In this document: positions 39,130 through 48,732 of the stretch, piece after piece
Position numbering within the stretch: the first letter of the stretch is position 1
Layout: every line of letters begins with the position of its first letter
NCBI RefSeq assembly: GCF_000239855.1
Contig: NZ_BADT01000092.1
Coordinates: 1-48,907 of the forward strand
Length of the DNA stretch: 48,907 nucleotides
DNA from: Pseudoalteromonas sp. BSi20652
GTDB lineage: Bacteria > Pseudomonadota > Gammaproteobacteria > Enterobacterales > Alteromonadaceae
Reading direction: 5' to 3'
The notes under the pieces: model-generated
The model's database searches: none
Seen by the model: only the letters and a program-made list of their open reading frames with translations
Told to the model about the DNA's origin: nothing
Translations under genes and position numbers: made by a program

Positions 39130-39731
39130 TTTTTCACTCCCTCTTCATAACGATACGTTTTTGCTACAACGCTAAATGTTAACTGTTTTTCACCTGATGA
39201 TAAAATAGAAAAGTCATGCAGACTCACAATACGTGGCAATTGGGCAACCTTGCTTACAAATTGACCAAATTCATGGTAAGTACCCACTACTTCAATTTTA
39301 ATCGGCAGCTCGGTATAAAATTCTTTTTCGACTTCAGGCAACCAACCTATTTTTAAAAAAGTTAATCCACTTGTTGTGCCAACATAAGACAAATCATCAA
39401 GTAACCCTGGTATCTCATTTGACGTTGGTAGGCGTTTTAACAATTGAGAAAACTTATCTTCCATCTCAATCATCTGCTGACGATAAATATCGAGTTTACT
39501 CGCTACTGCATATTTAGTTCTATACGTAGTCCGAAGCTCAACTTCTTTAGCAACTGCGCTATGGTAACTGTCTATCTCGTCAGAAACCAACATGCTATAG
39601 CTAAAAAACAATACCAATCCTGCAACAAACGTACAGCAAATTACTTTTACTGCAATAGGCCAGTCGCCAATATTATCAAGTTCTATTTCATTCCAGTCTA
39701 TTTCGCTCAGTGCTTTAAAATCAAGGTTCAT
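39126..39731 (-). CDS. pilO: Type IV pilus alignment protein PilO
   Basis: PilO is a bitopic inner-membrane protein that pairs with PilN in the pilus alignment complex. I chose ATG 39731 (M-N-L-D-F-K-A-L-S), overlapping the pilN stop by 11 nt, over a longer frame from 39755; this gives about 201 aa. It has a cytoplasmic N-tail, one transmembrane helix (about 28-50), a coiled coil (about 55-100) and a ferredoxin-like periplasmic domain with P-I-K-I-E-V-V-G-T-Y-H-E-F-G, a strong PilO signature. Confidence 0.94.
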   Translation of the reverse strand: MNLDFKALSEIDWNEIELDNIGDWPIAVKVICCTFVAGLVLFFSYSMLVSDEIDSYHSAVAKEVELRTTYRTKYAVASKLDIYRQQMIEMEDKFSQLLKRLPTSNEIPGLLDDLSYVGTTSGLTFLKIGWLPEVEKEFYTELPIKIEVVGTYHEFGQFVSKVAQLPRIVSLHDFSILSSGEKQLTFSVVAKTYRYEEGVKK

Positions 39732-40293
39732 CGCTAACCTCACCAATTTTATCAAATGGTTTTACGTAAAATTCCATACTGAAATCACTGAGTAAACGCG
39801 AAGATTGATCGCCCGCAACAATATCTTGCATTGTAAGGCGCTCTAGTAAATATGAACTTTGTACTTCCCGTATCATTGCTGATAAACGATTATTTGACTC
39901 GCTGCGCCCTAATACCTGAATTTGATTACCTCTGCGCTCAAGCTTCGTTAAATAAACACCAGCAGGCACTATTTTTGTTACTTCATCCATTATTTGTGTA
40001 CCCAAGTTCCGGCTACTTTGTAACTCTTCAATCAGCCTCATACGTTGTTGTAAGTTTTCTTTTCTTTTATCTAAGCTTCTTATTTCGCTTATTTTTTTAT
40101 CAAGCATAGTGATTTCAGAACTGAGGTAGTTATTTTTTAAGTTTTGCCCATCTTTTAATGTGCCATAAAAAGCGCTCAGTAAGTACATGCTTGCAAAACA
40201 AATTACAACGACACCAATAAGTATGGTTACAAATTTCTTTTTTGACTCTTCGCGCTGTAACTCACGCCAAGGAAGTAGATTTATATGTGGCAT
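39721..40293 (-). CDS. pilN: Type IV pilus alignment protein PilN
   Basis: PilN starts with the conserved cytoplasmic peptide I-N-L-L-P-W-R (residues 4-10) that docks into PilM. One transmembrane helix (about 24-44), a coiled coil (about 55-95) and a ferredoxin-like periplasmic domain follow; 190 aa is normal. The start overlaps pilM by 13 nt. Confidence 0.95.
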   Translation of the reverse strand: MPHINLLPWRELQREESKKKFVTILIGVVVICFASMYLLSAFYGTLKDGQNLKNNYLSSEITMLDKKISEIRSLDKRKENLQQRMRLIEELQSSRNLGTQIMDEVTKIVPAGVYLTKLERRGNQIQVLGRSESNNRLSAMIREVQSSYLLERLTMQDIVAGDQSSRLLSDFSMEFYVKPFDKIGEVSDEP

Positions 40294-41360
40294 GTTGAAA
40301 AGCTCCTTAAAGCGAGACCTGTAGCAATGGCAAATTGCGTTCTATGACGCTGCATTAGGTTACGGTCTACTTTTGGAGAAATCTCCATATTAGCAAAAGG
40401 CTCTGCAACGACTGAGTGAATGCCCAACTCTTCAATGAGTAACCGATCAATGCCCTTTATCATCGAAGTACCACCCGTGAGAACTATATAATCAATTTGT
40501 TCTTTACCACTGGTTGTTAAAAACATTTGCACGGCTCGACGGACTTGCTGAAGTAAAGAAGTTTGAAAAGGAGCGAGTACTTCAAAAGTATAATTTGGCG
40601 GTAAATCCCCGGATGTTTTACCTATCTCAGCCTCATCAAAGCCTTTATTATAATAACCAACAATACTATTAGTATATTGATCGCCACCAAAAACTTGGTC
40701 GCGGGTATAAATTGTTTCTCCTGCTTGAACGACACTCACAAGCATTAAAACAGCGCCAATATCAACTACCGCAACACATTTATTAAATGCATCACTAGGC
40801 AATTGTTGGTAATAAACATCCATAGCACGACTCAATGCGTAACTTTCGACATCAACTATCTTAGCTTCTAAATTTGCAGCTTCTAATGCTCCAACACGCG
40901 CCTCAACAGTTTCAGTTCGTGCAGCAGAAAGCAGAACATTCATTTTACTCGGGTCAGCCTCGTTGGTCGAAAGCCTTTCAAAATCAAGGCTCACTTCATC
41001 AAGGGGGTAAGGTATTAAACTATCTGCTTCAATTTCAATTTGTGATTCGAGTTCAGCATCGGTTAGCGATACATCCATAAAAATCACTTTAGTGATAACT
41101 GTTTGCCCTGATACAGCAACTGCTGCAGACTTTAACGATTTCGGTAATTTTCTTTTTAGTTTTGAAATTATATTACCGATCGCTTCAATATCTTGAATGT
41201 TACGCTCACTCATAGCCCCTTTTGGCATAGGCTCAATTGCAAGTGCTTCTAGTCGAAATCCTGTTTCAATTTCACGTAAAAGTACTGCCTTAATAGAGTG
41301 CGATCCAATATCAATTCCTACCATCATTGGGGATGGTTTTTGAAATAGTTGACTTAGCAT
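40281..41360 (-). CDS. pilM: Type IV pilus assembly ATPase-like protein PilM
   Basis: PilM is an actin-like cytoplasmic protein that binds ATP and the PilN N-terminus. The 359-aa product shows the actin-fold motifs V-G-I-D-I-G-S-H-S-I-K (phosphate 1, 14-24), V-V-D-I-G-A (phosphate 2) and V-L-T-G-G-T-S (adenosine loop). First gene of pilMNOPQ, which continues toward aroKB. Divergent from mrcA with 128 bp between them, the same arrangement as in many gammaproteobacteria. Confidence 0.96.
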   Translation of the reverse strand: MLSQLFQKPSPMMVGIDIGSHSIKAVLLREIETGFRLEALAIEPMPKGAMSERNIQDIEAIGNIISKLKRKLPKSLKSAAVAVSGQTVITKVIFMDVSLTDAELESQIEIEADSLIPYPLDEVSLDFERLSTNEADPSKMNVLLSAARTETVEARVGALEAANLEAKIVDVESYALSRAMDVYYQQLPSDAFNKCVAVVDIGAVLMLVSVVQAGETIYTRDQVFGGDQYTNSIVGYYNKGFDEAEIGKTSGDLPPNYTFEVLAPFQTSLLQQVRRAVQMFLTTSGKEQIDYIVLTGGTSMIKGIDRLLIEELGIHSVVAEPFANMEISPKVDRNLMQRHRTQFAIATGLALRSFSTCHI

Positions 41361-41488
41361 GTTTGCAACTTGGCCTTTGTTTTAATAATAAACAAGTTAT
41401 AATTTTTATATAAAAATATTATTCATTTTTAATCAATATATACTATCAGTCAAAACTCGCAATTGGGAGTCCATTTAGGGAAATATAA

Positions 41489-43982
41489 GTGATTTTATTA
41501 AAACGAACTTTACAATTTTTTATCATTTGTGTGTTAATTGGTCTGATTACTTTGGTCAGTCTTTATTATTATGTTAAATCTGATATCCCCAGCGTGCAAG
41601 TTTTAAAAGACGTGCAATTACAAACTCCTATGCAGGTATTCACTAAAGATGGGGTTTTAATTAATCAATTTGGTGAAAAACGCCGCATCCCTGTGACTAT
41701 TGATGAAATTCCTCAAATGTTAATTAATGCATTTTAGCGACAGAAGACAATCGTTTTATGACCATCTAGGCATAGACCCTATTGGTATTGTGCGTTCTGC
41801 TGTTGTTCTAATCTCTACCGGCGAGAAAAAACAAGGTGCAAGTACCATTACGATGCAGCTTGCCCGTAATTTCTTTTTAACACGCGAAAAAGCATATATT
41901 CGTAAAGTAAAAGAAATATTCATCGCCTTGCACATCGAAAATATATTAACTAAAGACGAAATTTTAGAGCTTTATCTTAATAAAATAGAACTGGGAAATC
42001 GCGCATTTGGTATTGGTGCTGCAGCACAAGTATATTATGGAAAAGAGTTGAAAGATTTAACTCTCGCTCAAATGGCAATGATTGCAGGATTACCTAAAGC
42101 ACCTTCAGCTTTAAACCCAATTCGCAATCCAACGCGTGCGAAAGCCCGCCGGAATGTTGTTTTAGGTCGCTTGCTAACCGAAGACTATATAACACAAGAG
42201 CAATATAACGAAGCAACTAGCCAACCTATTACCGCTTATTTTCACGGCGCTGAAATAGATCTATACGCACCGTATATTTCTGAGATGGTGCGTGCAGAAA
42301 TGGTTTCGCGCTATGGGGTAGATAAAGCTTACAACTCCGGCTTTAAAATATTTACCTCTGTAGAATCAAAAGTTCAAAGAGCAGCGCAAACAGCACTTGT
42401 AAATAATTTACATAACTACGATATGCGCCATGGTTTTAGAGGTGCAACTGATGCTTTATGGAACCCTGAAACGCAGCCTGCTTTAACTGAACAACAAATA
42501 TTAAGCAAACTGAAAGCGGTGAATGAACTTGGCACATTAAAAGCAGCAGTAGTGCTCAGCGTTAATGATAAAACAGCCACTGTACTACTTAAAAATGGTG
42601 TGCAAACAACGCTTACTTGGAATAACTTAAAGTGGGCACGAAAATACATTACTCGTTATCGTCAAAGTTTTGCACCTAAAAAGGCTACCGAAATTTTAAC
42701 ACCAGGTATGCAAATATGGGTACGCAAAAATGAGGATAACAGCTACTTATTAAGCCAAATACCAGAAGCATCAAGTGCTATTGTTTCTCTTGACCCTCAC
42801 GACGGCCGAATAAAAGCTATTGTAGGTGGTTACAGTTTTGAGCAAAGCCAATATAACCGTGCAGTGCAAGCTAAACGCCAAGTAGGTTCTAATATAAAGC
42901 CTTTTATATATTCAGCAGCGCTTGAAAAAGGTTACACACTTGCCTCTATATTAAACGATGCGCCTATAAACCAATGGGACAAAAGCCAAGGTGTTGCATG
43001 GCGCCCTAAAAACAGTCCTGCTGTATATAATGGTCCTATTAGAATTCGCCGCGCTTTAGCGCAATCTAAAAACGTTGTTTCGGTGCGTTTACTTCGTGGC
43101 GTTGGGTTGCAACGCACAGCAGAACACTTACTAAAATTTGGTTTTAAAAATGACGATATAAACCGTAGTGAATCATTAGCACTCGGTAGTGCCTCTATTA
43201 CTCCACTTGAACTTGCCAGAGGCATGAGCACATTTGCCAATGGCGGTCACTTAATTCAACCTTACTTTATTTCAGAAATTCAAGACCCTTATGGTGAAGT
43301 ATTGTTCAAAACAAACCCGGCTATTGCTTGTGATGAAGAACTTTTTCCAATAAACAATGAATTTGTAGTACAAAATAGTGATGACGAAATAGAACAAAAC
43401 CCAGTTAAATGCGCACCGAGGGTTATTTCTAAGCAAAATGCGTTTTTAATTGCTGAAGCCATGCACAGTGCTATTTGGGGTGGCGGTAGTTGGACGCATA
43501 AAACAGGCTGGACAGGCACAGGCTGGCGAGCGCAAGCATTAGAGCGCCGTGACCTTTCAGGTAAAACAGGTACGACTAACGACTCTGTGGATACCTGGTT
43601 TAGTGGTTTTAACCGAAATGTGATGACCTCTGTGTGGGTTGGTTTTGATAACCCAGGCAATTCATTAGGTCGTTCAACTTACAATAACAACCTTGATAGC
43701 ACTCAAATATCAGGCGGAGAATCTGGTGCTAAAACAGCGCAGCCAGCATGGGTTGAATTTATGAAAGTAGCACTTGAAGGCACGCCCGAAGCCCCCATTG
43801 AACCACCTGAAGGACTTGTTTCTATTCGTATCGATTTAGCAACTGGTTTGCTGAGCCATAAAAACGATTATACAAGTCGCTTTGAATATTTTGATAAAGG
43901 GACAGCCCCAACAAAATATATACTTTCTCAACCTACCGACATATTTGAAGAAGATACTAAAACTGAAGAAGAACTGTTTTAA
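41489..43982 (+). pseudogene. mrcA: Penicillin-binding protein 1A, interrupted by two one-base deletions
   Basis: PBP1A is a bifunctional class A enzyme that polymerises and cross-links peptidoglycan. The GTG at 41489 starts an 82-codon part with the transmembrane anchor and Q-F-G-E-K-R-R-I-P-V-T, ending at TAG 41735. The bulk resumes in another frame and carries the transglycosylase region (Q-G-A-S-T-I-T, L-Y-L-N-K-I-E-L-G) and the transpeptidase motifs S-N-I-K, S-K-N and K-T-G-T. The 20 bp between the breaks read A-T-E-D-N-R-F in the third frame, a conserved motif with the catalytic Glu. One missing T in each of two TTTT runs (41732-41735, 41754-41757) therefore explains everything and gives about 831 aa (E. 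coli 850). Most likely intact, with a sequence error. Confidence 0.87.
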
Positions 43983-44000
43983 TAATATGTATGTAATACA

Positions 44001-44030
44001 AAAACGGCAGCTTATTTAAGCTGCCGTTTT
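44001..44030. terminator. Bidirectional terminator between mrcA and metL
   Basis: A 14-bp perfect stem (AAAACGGCAGCTTA / TAAGCTGCCGTTTT) with a 2-nt loop, with A and T runs at both ends, between the convergent genes. Confidence 0.92.
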
Positions 44031-44046
44031 TATTTAAACCAAAGGT

Positions 44047-46404
44047 TTATTTTAAGTTTTGTACAAGCCAATATAAATCAGAATGCAAACCCGCAGCGGT
44101 CACTTCTTTGCCCGCTCCAGGTCCTTGAATCACTAATGCGTTATCGCTATACCATTTGCTATTAATTACAAAAATATTATCGCCAGGTGTAAGATTTGCT
44201 AATGCATCGCCATTAGACACATACGCTATTCCCACTTTAGCAATTACTTCACCTTTTGTGATTTCTAACAAGCCCGTATATCTAAGTACTGAATTTTTAG
44301 ACTTTGCTGTAGCTGCATGCTCTTCAATGAACGCGTCTAGCTGTGCTTTTTTATTTAAAAAGTCATCCCAACTTCCCAGCGCAAGTTCATCAGGCATCAA
44401 TGCCGATAAGCTAATATCGTCAAGCTCAAGCTGTAAACCTAGCTCTCGAGCTAAAATAAGTAGCTTACGCTGCATATCACGCCCAGATAAATCCTCTCGA
44501 GGGTCTGGCTCTGTAAATCCCATTTTCTGAGCTTCCAGTACCAACTCAGAGAATGGCCTAGTTCCATCATATTTACTGCATAACCACGAAAGCGTGCCTG
44601 AGAAAACACCTTCTATACGTATTATTTTATCGCCACTATTTTGCAAATCAGCCAAAGCAAAGTTAATAGGTAAGCCAGCGCCTACACTGGTGTTATATCG
44701 CCAATGTAAATTACGCTCTGTAATATTACTACGAAGTGCTTTATACCAAGTAGTCGGTGCTGTTCCAGCGTATTTATTAGCACTAATTAAATGACAGTCT
44801 CTATCTACAACGTCTGGATATAACAAGCTAAATTGTTCACTTGCGGTAATATCAATTACAATTTTATGCTCGTAATCGAGCTCATTTATAGCATTCAGTA
44901 AATCTGCAGATTGATAGCTATTTGCCTCATGCTGCCATTGAGTTTTCCATTGCTGCGTATTAATACCACTTGCATTAAACAGCATTTTTTTAGAGCGAAC
45001 TAAACCGACTAATTTAATACTAAAGTCATCCAATAAACGCTCAAATTGTGCCGATAACTGTTTAATAAAAACGTCGCCAACGTTACCAAGCCCCACAACT
45101 ATAATTGCGATTTCTTGGCCTTTATTAATTAGCTTATCGTGTAAGGCACTTTGTATATCACTATCTATAAATTGATCGGTAAGCAATAAAGCATATCCAG
45201 TATCTTGATGGACAAAACGAGGGTTTATACTGTGGAGTTTTAATAAATCTAATGCTTGTAAGCTCAATTTATTAACGTCTTGCTCAGGCGCTACAATTGC
45301 ACAGCCGTTTAAATTTGACTCGCTAATATTTGCCCTACCCGCAAAAGAATTAATAACCCGATAAGTTTGTGCCGCAGGTACTACCAAATACACTTCACCA
45401 TTATGGTTAAAGTGATGAAGACTATGCTGAATAAGCTGGTTAACACGTGCAACCTCACCTTCACTTAACCCTTCAACCATTAATAGGTCAACATTTTGCA
45501 ACGTGGTTATAAAACGTTTTTTCTTCGCTGAACCTTCTTTTACTATATCTGTTGGACTTGCTTGCACATCAAAACTACTGCGAACAGCTAGCTTAATATC
45601 GGTGTTTTTAAGTGGCGACAGTGTTTTTGCATGTAATACAGGGTTACCCAAACGAGCCAGTAAATTAGCCTGTCCACGGCAAATTTTGCCGTATTTAATC
45701 GCTTTTTGTACCTTGCGAGGATCAGTGCTATACACTCCTTGTGTGTCAGTCCAAATACATACTTGCTTAGCATGACAATAATTTGCAAGTAGTGTTGCAC
45801 TGTAGTCACTGCCATTTCGGCCAAGCGTTACAGTCTCGCCTTTGATATCTGCTGCAATAAACCCAGTAACAACATTTATTTTATTAGGCAAAATTAACTG
45901 CCCACATTGCTGCGCATTTTGCGCATGCATTAATTCGCCATCATTTAAGATAAAAAGAGTACGCGCATCTTGAGCGCATGCCTCAATATTTAGCTGCTGT
46001 AAATAAGTAGCGAGTAAACGTGCTGACCACAGTTCGCCATGTGCAAGTAACGCAGCCTCTTTTAGCTGCTCAGCTTGAGCAAGTTCTGCAATATAGCTAA
46101 GTTCGATACTTAGTGTTTTAAGTGCACTTCGTTTTAAATCGGCTTCTAATAGCTGCTCTATTAAATCACTTTGATGATTATTTAACTGCAGTAAAATATC
46201 AGCTACTGCTTGAGTATCTTGTTTTTGATAGCTTTGCCAAAGTAATACAAGCGTATCGGTTGTCTTACCCGCAGCCGATACCACCACACAATCACCCGGT
46301 TGAGTATGTGTAATTATTATTTTTGCTACGCTTTGGTATCGCTCACTTGAGCTTAAACTCGAGCCACCAAATTTATGTATACAATTAACCATATTTATAC
46401 TCAT
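44047..46404 (-). CDS. metL: Bifunctional aspartokinase / homoserine dehydrogenase II
   Basis: MetL catalyses the first and third steps from aspartate to homoserine. The N-terminal kinase has K-F-G-G-S-S-L near residue 10, a regulatory middle follows, and the C-terminal dehydrogenase has I-V-V-G-L-G-N-V-G-D (NAD-binding), S-A-N-K-Y-A and F-S-G-T-L-S-W. Neighbouring metB and metJ favour metL over thrA. The start is uncertain: the frame runs back to 46455, but ATG 46404 (M-S-I-N-M-V-N-C) or 46392 (M-V-N-C) fits other family members. Codons upstream of 46398 lie inside MITE family A copy 2, which has replaced the original leader; no good ribosome binding site is visible. Confidence 0.9.
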   Translation of the reverse strand: MSINMVNCIHKFGGSSLSSSERYQSVAKIIITHTQPGDCVVVSAAGKTTDTLVLLWQSYQKQDTQAVADILLQLNNHQSDLIEQLLEADLKRSALKTLSIELSYIAELAQAEQLKEAALLAHGELWSARLLATYLQQLNIEACAQDARTLFILNDGELMHAQNAQQCGQLILPNKINVVTGFIAADIKGETVTLGRNGSDYSATLLANYCHAKQVCIWTDTQGVYSTDPRKVQKAIKYGKICRGQANLLARLGNPVLHAKTLSPLKNTDIKLAVRSSFDVQASPTDIVKEGSAKKKRFITTLQNVDLLMVEGLSEGEVARVNQLIQHSLHHFNHNGEVYLVVPAAQTYRVINSFAGRANISESNLNGCAIVAPEQDVNKLSLQALDLLKLHSINPRFVHQDTGYALLLTDQFIDSDIQSALHDKLINKGQEIAIIVVGLGNVGDVFIKQLSAQFERLLDDFSIKLVGLVRSKKMLFNASGINTQQWKTQWQHEANSYQSADLLNAINELDYEHKIVIDITASEQFSLLYPDVVDRDCHLISANKYAGTAPTTWYKALRSNITERNLHWRYNTSVGAGLPINFALADLQNSGDKIIRIEGVFSGTLSWLCSKYDGTRPFSELVLEAQKMGFTEPDPREDLSGRDMQRKLLILARELGLQLELDDISLSALMPDELALGSWDDFLNKKAQLDAFIEEHAATAKSKNSVLRYTGLLEITKGEVIAKVGIAYVSNGDALANLTPGDNIFVINSKWYSDNALVIQGPGAGKEVTAAGLHSDLYWLVQNLK

Positions 46405-46874
46405 TCGCTTAATTAAGTGGTCTATTTTGAGGTAAGAAAACCGTATCGATAACAAATCAAAAATTTCGTTATTTAGTTGTTATCACTAATTGCTCCTGCA
46501 TAGCTCTACCTCCTGCATCCATACAGTCGTATATCAGAAATTTTTAACGAAGTTAGCGCTAGGTTTAATCCTTTAAATTGATTAGGGCGTGTTGATCTTT
46601 GTGGATTGAAATTTGTTCAATCTAGGGGCGATTAAATCGCGGCGCGAGGTTTGTAACCTAGTGGGCTAAGTAAAAACCGAGCAACAAAGAGTTAATCGTC
46701 CCTAGAAAGAACCCAAAGGGCAGCGCATGTTTGGTATTTATGCTGCGTTATCGCCTATTCATGGGGAATAACCACACTACATAGGCTCCGCCTTGCCTAA
46801 AAACCAAAACATACTGCTGCAAATTCACCCACCAAAGATCAACACGCCCTAGGTATTATTGCGGATTGGTATTA
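46395..46874. mobile_element. MITE family A, copy 2 (TTA duplication), interrupted by a family B element
   Basis: The element spans 46398-46871 and is flanked by TTA at 46395-46397 and 46872-46874. Its ends are TACTCATTCGC (left, partly eroded) and the complement of GCGGATTGGTA. Removing the nested family B element (265 bp plus one TA) leaves exactly 207 bp, the same as copy 1. It lies between metB and metL: its right TSD ends 1 bp before the metB stop triplet, and its left end lies in the metL start region. On the minus strand it keeps a 17-codon frame M-D-A-G-G-R-A-M-Q-E-Q-L-V-I-T-T-K whose internal ATG is preceded by AGGAGG. Confidence 0.9.
46583..46851. mobile_element. MITE family B, copy 2 (265 bp, TA duplication), nested in family A
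   Basis: The element spans 46585-46849, flanked by TA at 46583-46584 and 46850-46851. Both ends carry the perfect 17-bp inverted repeat GGGCGTGTTGATCTTTG. A second inner inverted repeat is CTAGGGGCGATTAA on the left against the complement of TTAATCGTCCCTAG. Without the element and one TA, the flanks rejoin into an uninterrupted family A sequence, as in the copy at 48733. It codes for no protein. Confidence 0.9.
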
Positions 46875-46875
46875 T

Positions 46876-48123
46876 TTACCAAAGCGCCGGACGGGCTGTA
46901 CTCAATTTAACGTTACCACCAGAAGTGCCTGCACCTTTGCCTGCACGGCCAACATTTTTATTTTGCCCTGGTTTTACAAGCTCAAACACTCTTTCAAAAT
47001 CAGCGACTAAATCGTGTATATCTTCAATACCTACCGAAATACGAATAAGCGTATCGCCCACACCCGCTTCTAAACGTGCTGTGGCCTCCATACCTGCGTG
47101 CGTCATAGTTGCAGGGTGACAAATTAAGCTCTCTACGCCACCGAGTGACTCAGCTAAGCTAAACGTTTTAAGACTAGTCAAAAATGCCGCAGCGTCATTT
47201 ATATCGCCTTTAATATCAAAACTAACCATGCCACCAAAGCCAAGTTGCTGTGCTTTAGCAAGTTCATGCTGAGGGTGTGACTCAAGACCTGGGTAGTAAA
47301 CTTGGCTTACAAACACAGAGCTTTCAAGATACTTAGCTATTGCTAGCGCATTTTCTTGATGCTGCCTTAAACGCACATTTAAAGTACGTAAACCACGCAG
47401 TGTTAAATAACTATCAAAAGGGGCGCCCGTAATACCTATATTATTAGCCCACCATGCAAGCTCATCGCCTAACTCTTGTGTTGCTGTAATAACAGCGCCG
47501 CCTACTACATCTGAATGCCCATTAATATATTTAGTGGTTGAATGCACCACAATATCCACACCAAACTTAATAGGGTTTTGTAAGGCAGGAGACAAAAACG
47601 TGTTATCTGCGGCAACCAAAGCTCCGCATTGCTTAGCCACATCGGTAACCGCTTTAATATCTGTTAAACGAAGTACAGGGTTACTTGGGGTTTCTATCCA
47701 AATAAGCTTGGGCTTGATTGCTAAAATTTGTTGAAGGCTTTCTTTTTTTGTTAAATCTAATATTTCGAGCTTTAGTAGTCCGCGTTTTTGTAATGATGTA
47801 AATAAACGATAGCTGCCACCATAACAATCATGTGGGATCACTAACGTGTCGTTACTATTAAGTAGCTGAGTAGCTAAATGCACGGCAGCCATGCCTGTAG
47901 CTGTAATGATGCCGCGAGCACCACCTTCAAGCTTAGCAAGCGTCTCAGCTAAAATATCGCGATTAGGATTACCGCTACGGCCGTAGTCATACTCACGCTT
48001 AGTATCGAAGTCGGCAAACGAATAAGTCGTCGATAAGTAGATTGGCGGTACCACAGCACCATGGTGTTTATCAGCATCAACACCGTTACGTACCGCAATG
48101 GTCGCTTTATTTTTTTCGCTCAT
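46876..48123 (-). CDS. metB: Cystathionine gamma-synthase
   Basis: Joins an activated homoserine ester with cysteine to make cystathionine, using PLP. The Cys/Met metabolism PLP family signature is present: Y-G-R-S-G-N-P, T-A-T-G-M-A-A-V, A-D-N-T-F and the PLP lysine in H-S-T-T-K-Y-I-N-G-H. I chose ATG 48123 (M-S-E-K-N-K), 6 nt after AGGTGA, over an upstream GTG at 48132 that overlaps this site; this gives 415 aa. A perfect met box lies about 30 bp upstream, so MetJ control is expected. Co-transcription with metL is doubtful because nested MITEs fill the gap. Confidence 0.92.
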   Translation of the reverse strand: MSEKNKATIAVRNGVDADKHHGAVVPPIYLSTTYSFADFDTKREYDYGRSGNPNRDILAETLAKLEGGARGIITATGMAAVHLATQLLNSNDTLVIPHDCYGGSYRLFTSLQKRGLLKLEILDLTKKESLQQILAIKPKLIWIETPSNPVLRLTDIKAVTDVAKQCGALVAADNTFLSPALQNPIKFGVDIVVHSTTKYINGHSDVVGGAVITATQELGDELAWWANNIGITGAPFDSYLTLRGLRTLNVRLRQHQENALAIAKYLESSVFVSQVYYPGLESHPQHELAKAQQLGFGGMVSFDIKGDINDAAAFLTSLKTFSLAESLGGVESLICHPATMTHAGMEATARLEAGVGDTLIRISVGIEDIHDLVADFERVFELVKPGQNKNVGRAGKGAGTSGGNVKLSTARPALW

Positions 48124-48143
48124 ATTCGTCACCTGATTAATTT

Positions 48144-48159
48144 GGATGTTTAGACGTCT
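48144..48159. promoter_or_regulatory. MetJ operator (met boxes) upstream of metB
   Basis: AGACGTCT at 48152-48159 is a perfect match to the 8-bp met box. The adjoining 8-mer GGATGTTT (48144-48151) matches 5 of 8 positions, as expected for tandem MetJ sites. It lies about 20-35 bp upstream of the metB start, just downstream of a candidate minus-strand promoter with -35 TTGACT (complement of 48186-48191). Confidence 0.85.
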
Positions 48160-48316
48160 AAAAGAGTAAGTTATCCATTTTAATAAGTCAAAGATTTTAA
48201 AGCTCTCGATGGCTAAGAATAAAGGTAACCTTTGCTGGTTATAGGTTAAGTGTTACTAAAATCGAGCCGTTTTTATATTCCCAATCGGCTTATTAAGGAA
48301 GATTTGTATCTATTAT

Positions 48317-48344
48317 TTGACTATCTTTTTTAAATCGATAGAAT
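48317..48344 (+). promoter_or_regulatory. Candidate sigma-70 promoter of metJ
   Basis: TTGACT (48317-48322) and TAGAAT (48339-48344) are 16 bp apart, about 70 bp upstream of the metJ ATG. No met box overlaps it. Consensus match only. Confidence 0.45.
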
Positions 48345-48411
48345 TTCATGCATATTTACACGCTTTTTATGCCGTGTAGGAAATTAATAATCTGAGGCAA
48401 CGATACATCTT

Positions 48412-48732
48412 ATGGCTAAATGGAATGGTGAGTATATTCACCCATACGCAGAACACGGGAAAAAATCAGAGCAAGTTAAAAAAATCACCGTTTCGATCCC
48501 ACTAAATGTATTAAAAGTTTTAACTGACGAACGTACTCGTCGTCAAATCAATAACCTTCGCCATGCTACAAATAGTGAATTGCTATGTGAAGCATTTTTG
48601 CATGCTTTTACTGGTCAACCTTTACCAAATGACGATGACTTACGTAAAGATAACGTAGAAAAAGTGCCAGAAGAAGTTAAAAAGATAATGCAAGAAATGG
48701 GTCTGGAAGTACCAATTTTGAACGAAGAGTAA
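48412..48732 (+). CDS. metJ: Methionine repressor MetJ
   Basis: A ribbon-helix-helix repressor that binds met boxes as a dimer of dimers with S-adenosylmethionine as corepressor. The 106-aa product is close to E. coli MetJ throughout its first 75 residues, with the DNA-contacting beta strand K-K-I-T-V-S-I-P (23-30) and [16 protein letters not shown]. Divergent from metB with 288 bp between the starts. The stop TAA (48730-48732) is duplicated at the far end of an inserted family A MITE, which begins at the very next base. Confidence 0.97.
   Translation: MAKWNGEYIHPYAEHGKKSEQVKKITVSIPLNVLKVLTDERTRRQINNLRHATNSELLCEAFLHAFTGQPLPNDDDLRKDNVEKVPEEVKKIMQEMGLEVPILNEE

Noticed and set aside
48124-48411. 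Possible SAM riboswitch in the metJ/metB spacer
   Set aside because: No SAM-aptamer conserved pairing or terminator was recognised; the perfect met box explains methionine control. An AGCCG..CGGCT pair at about 48266-48292 has a long loop and no T run.
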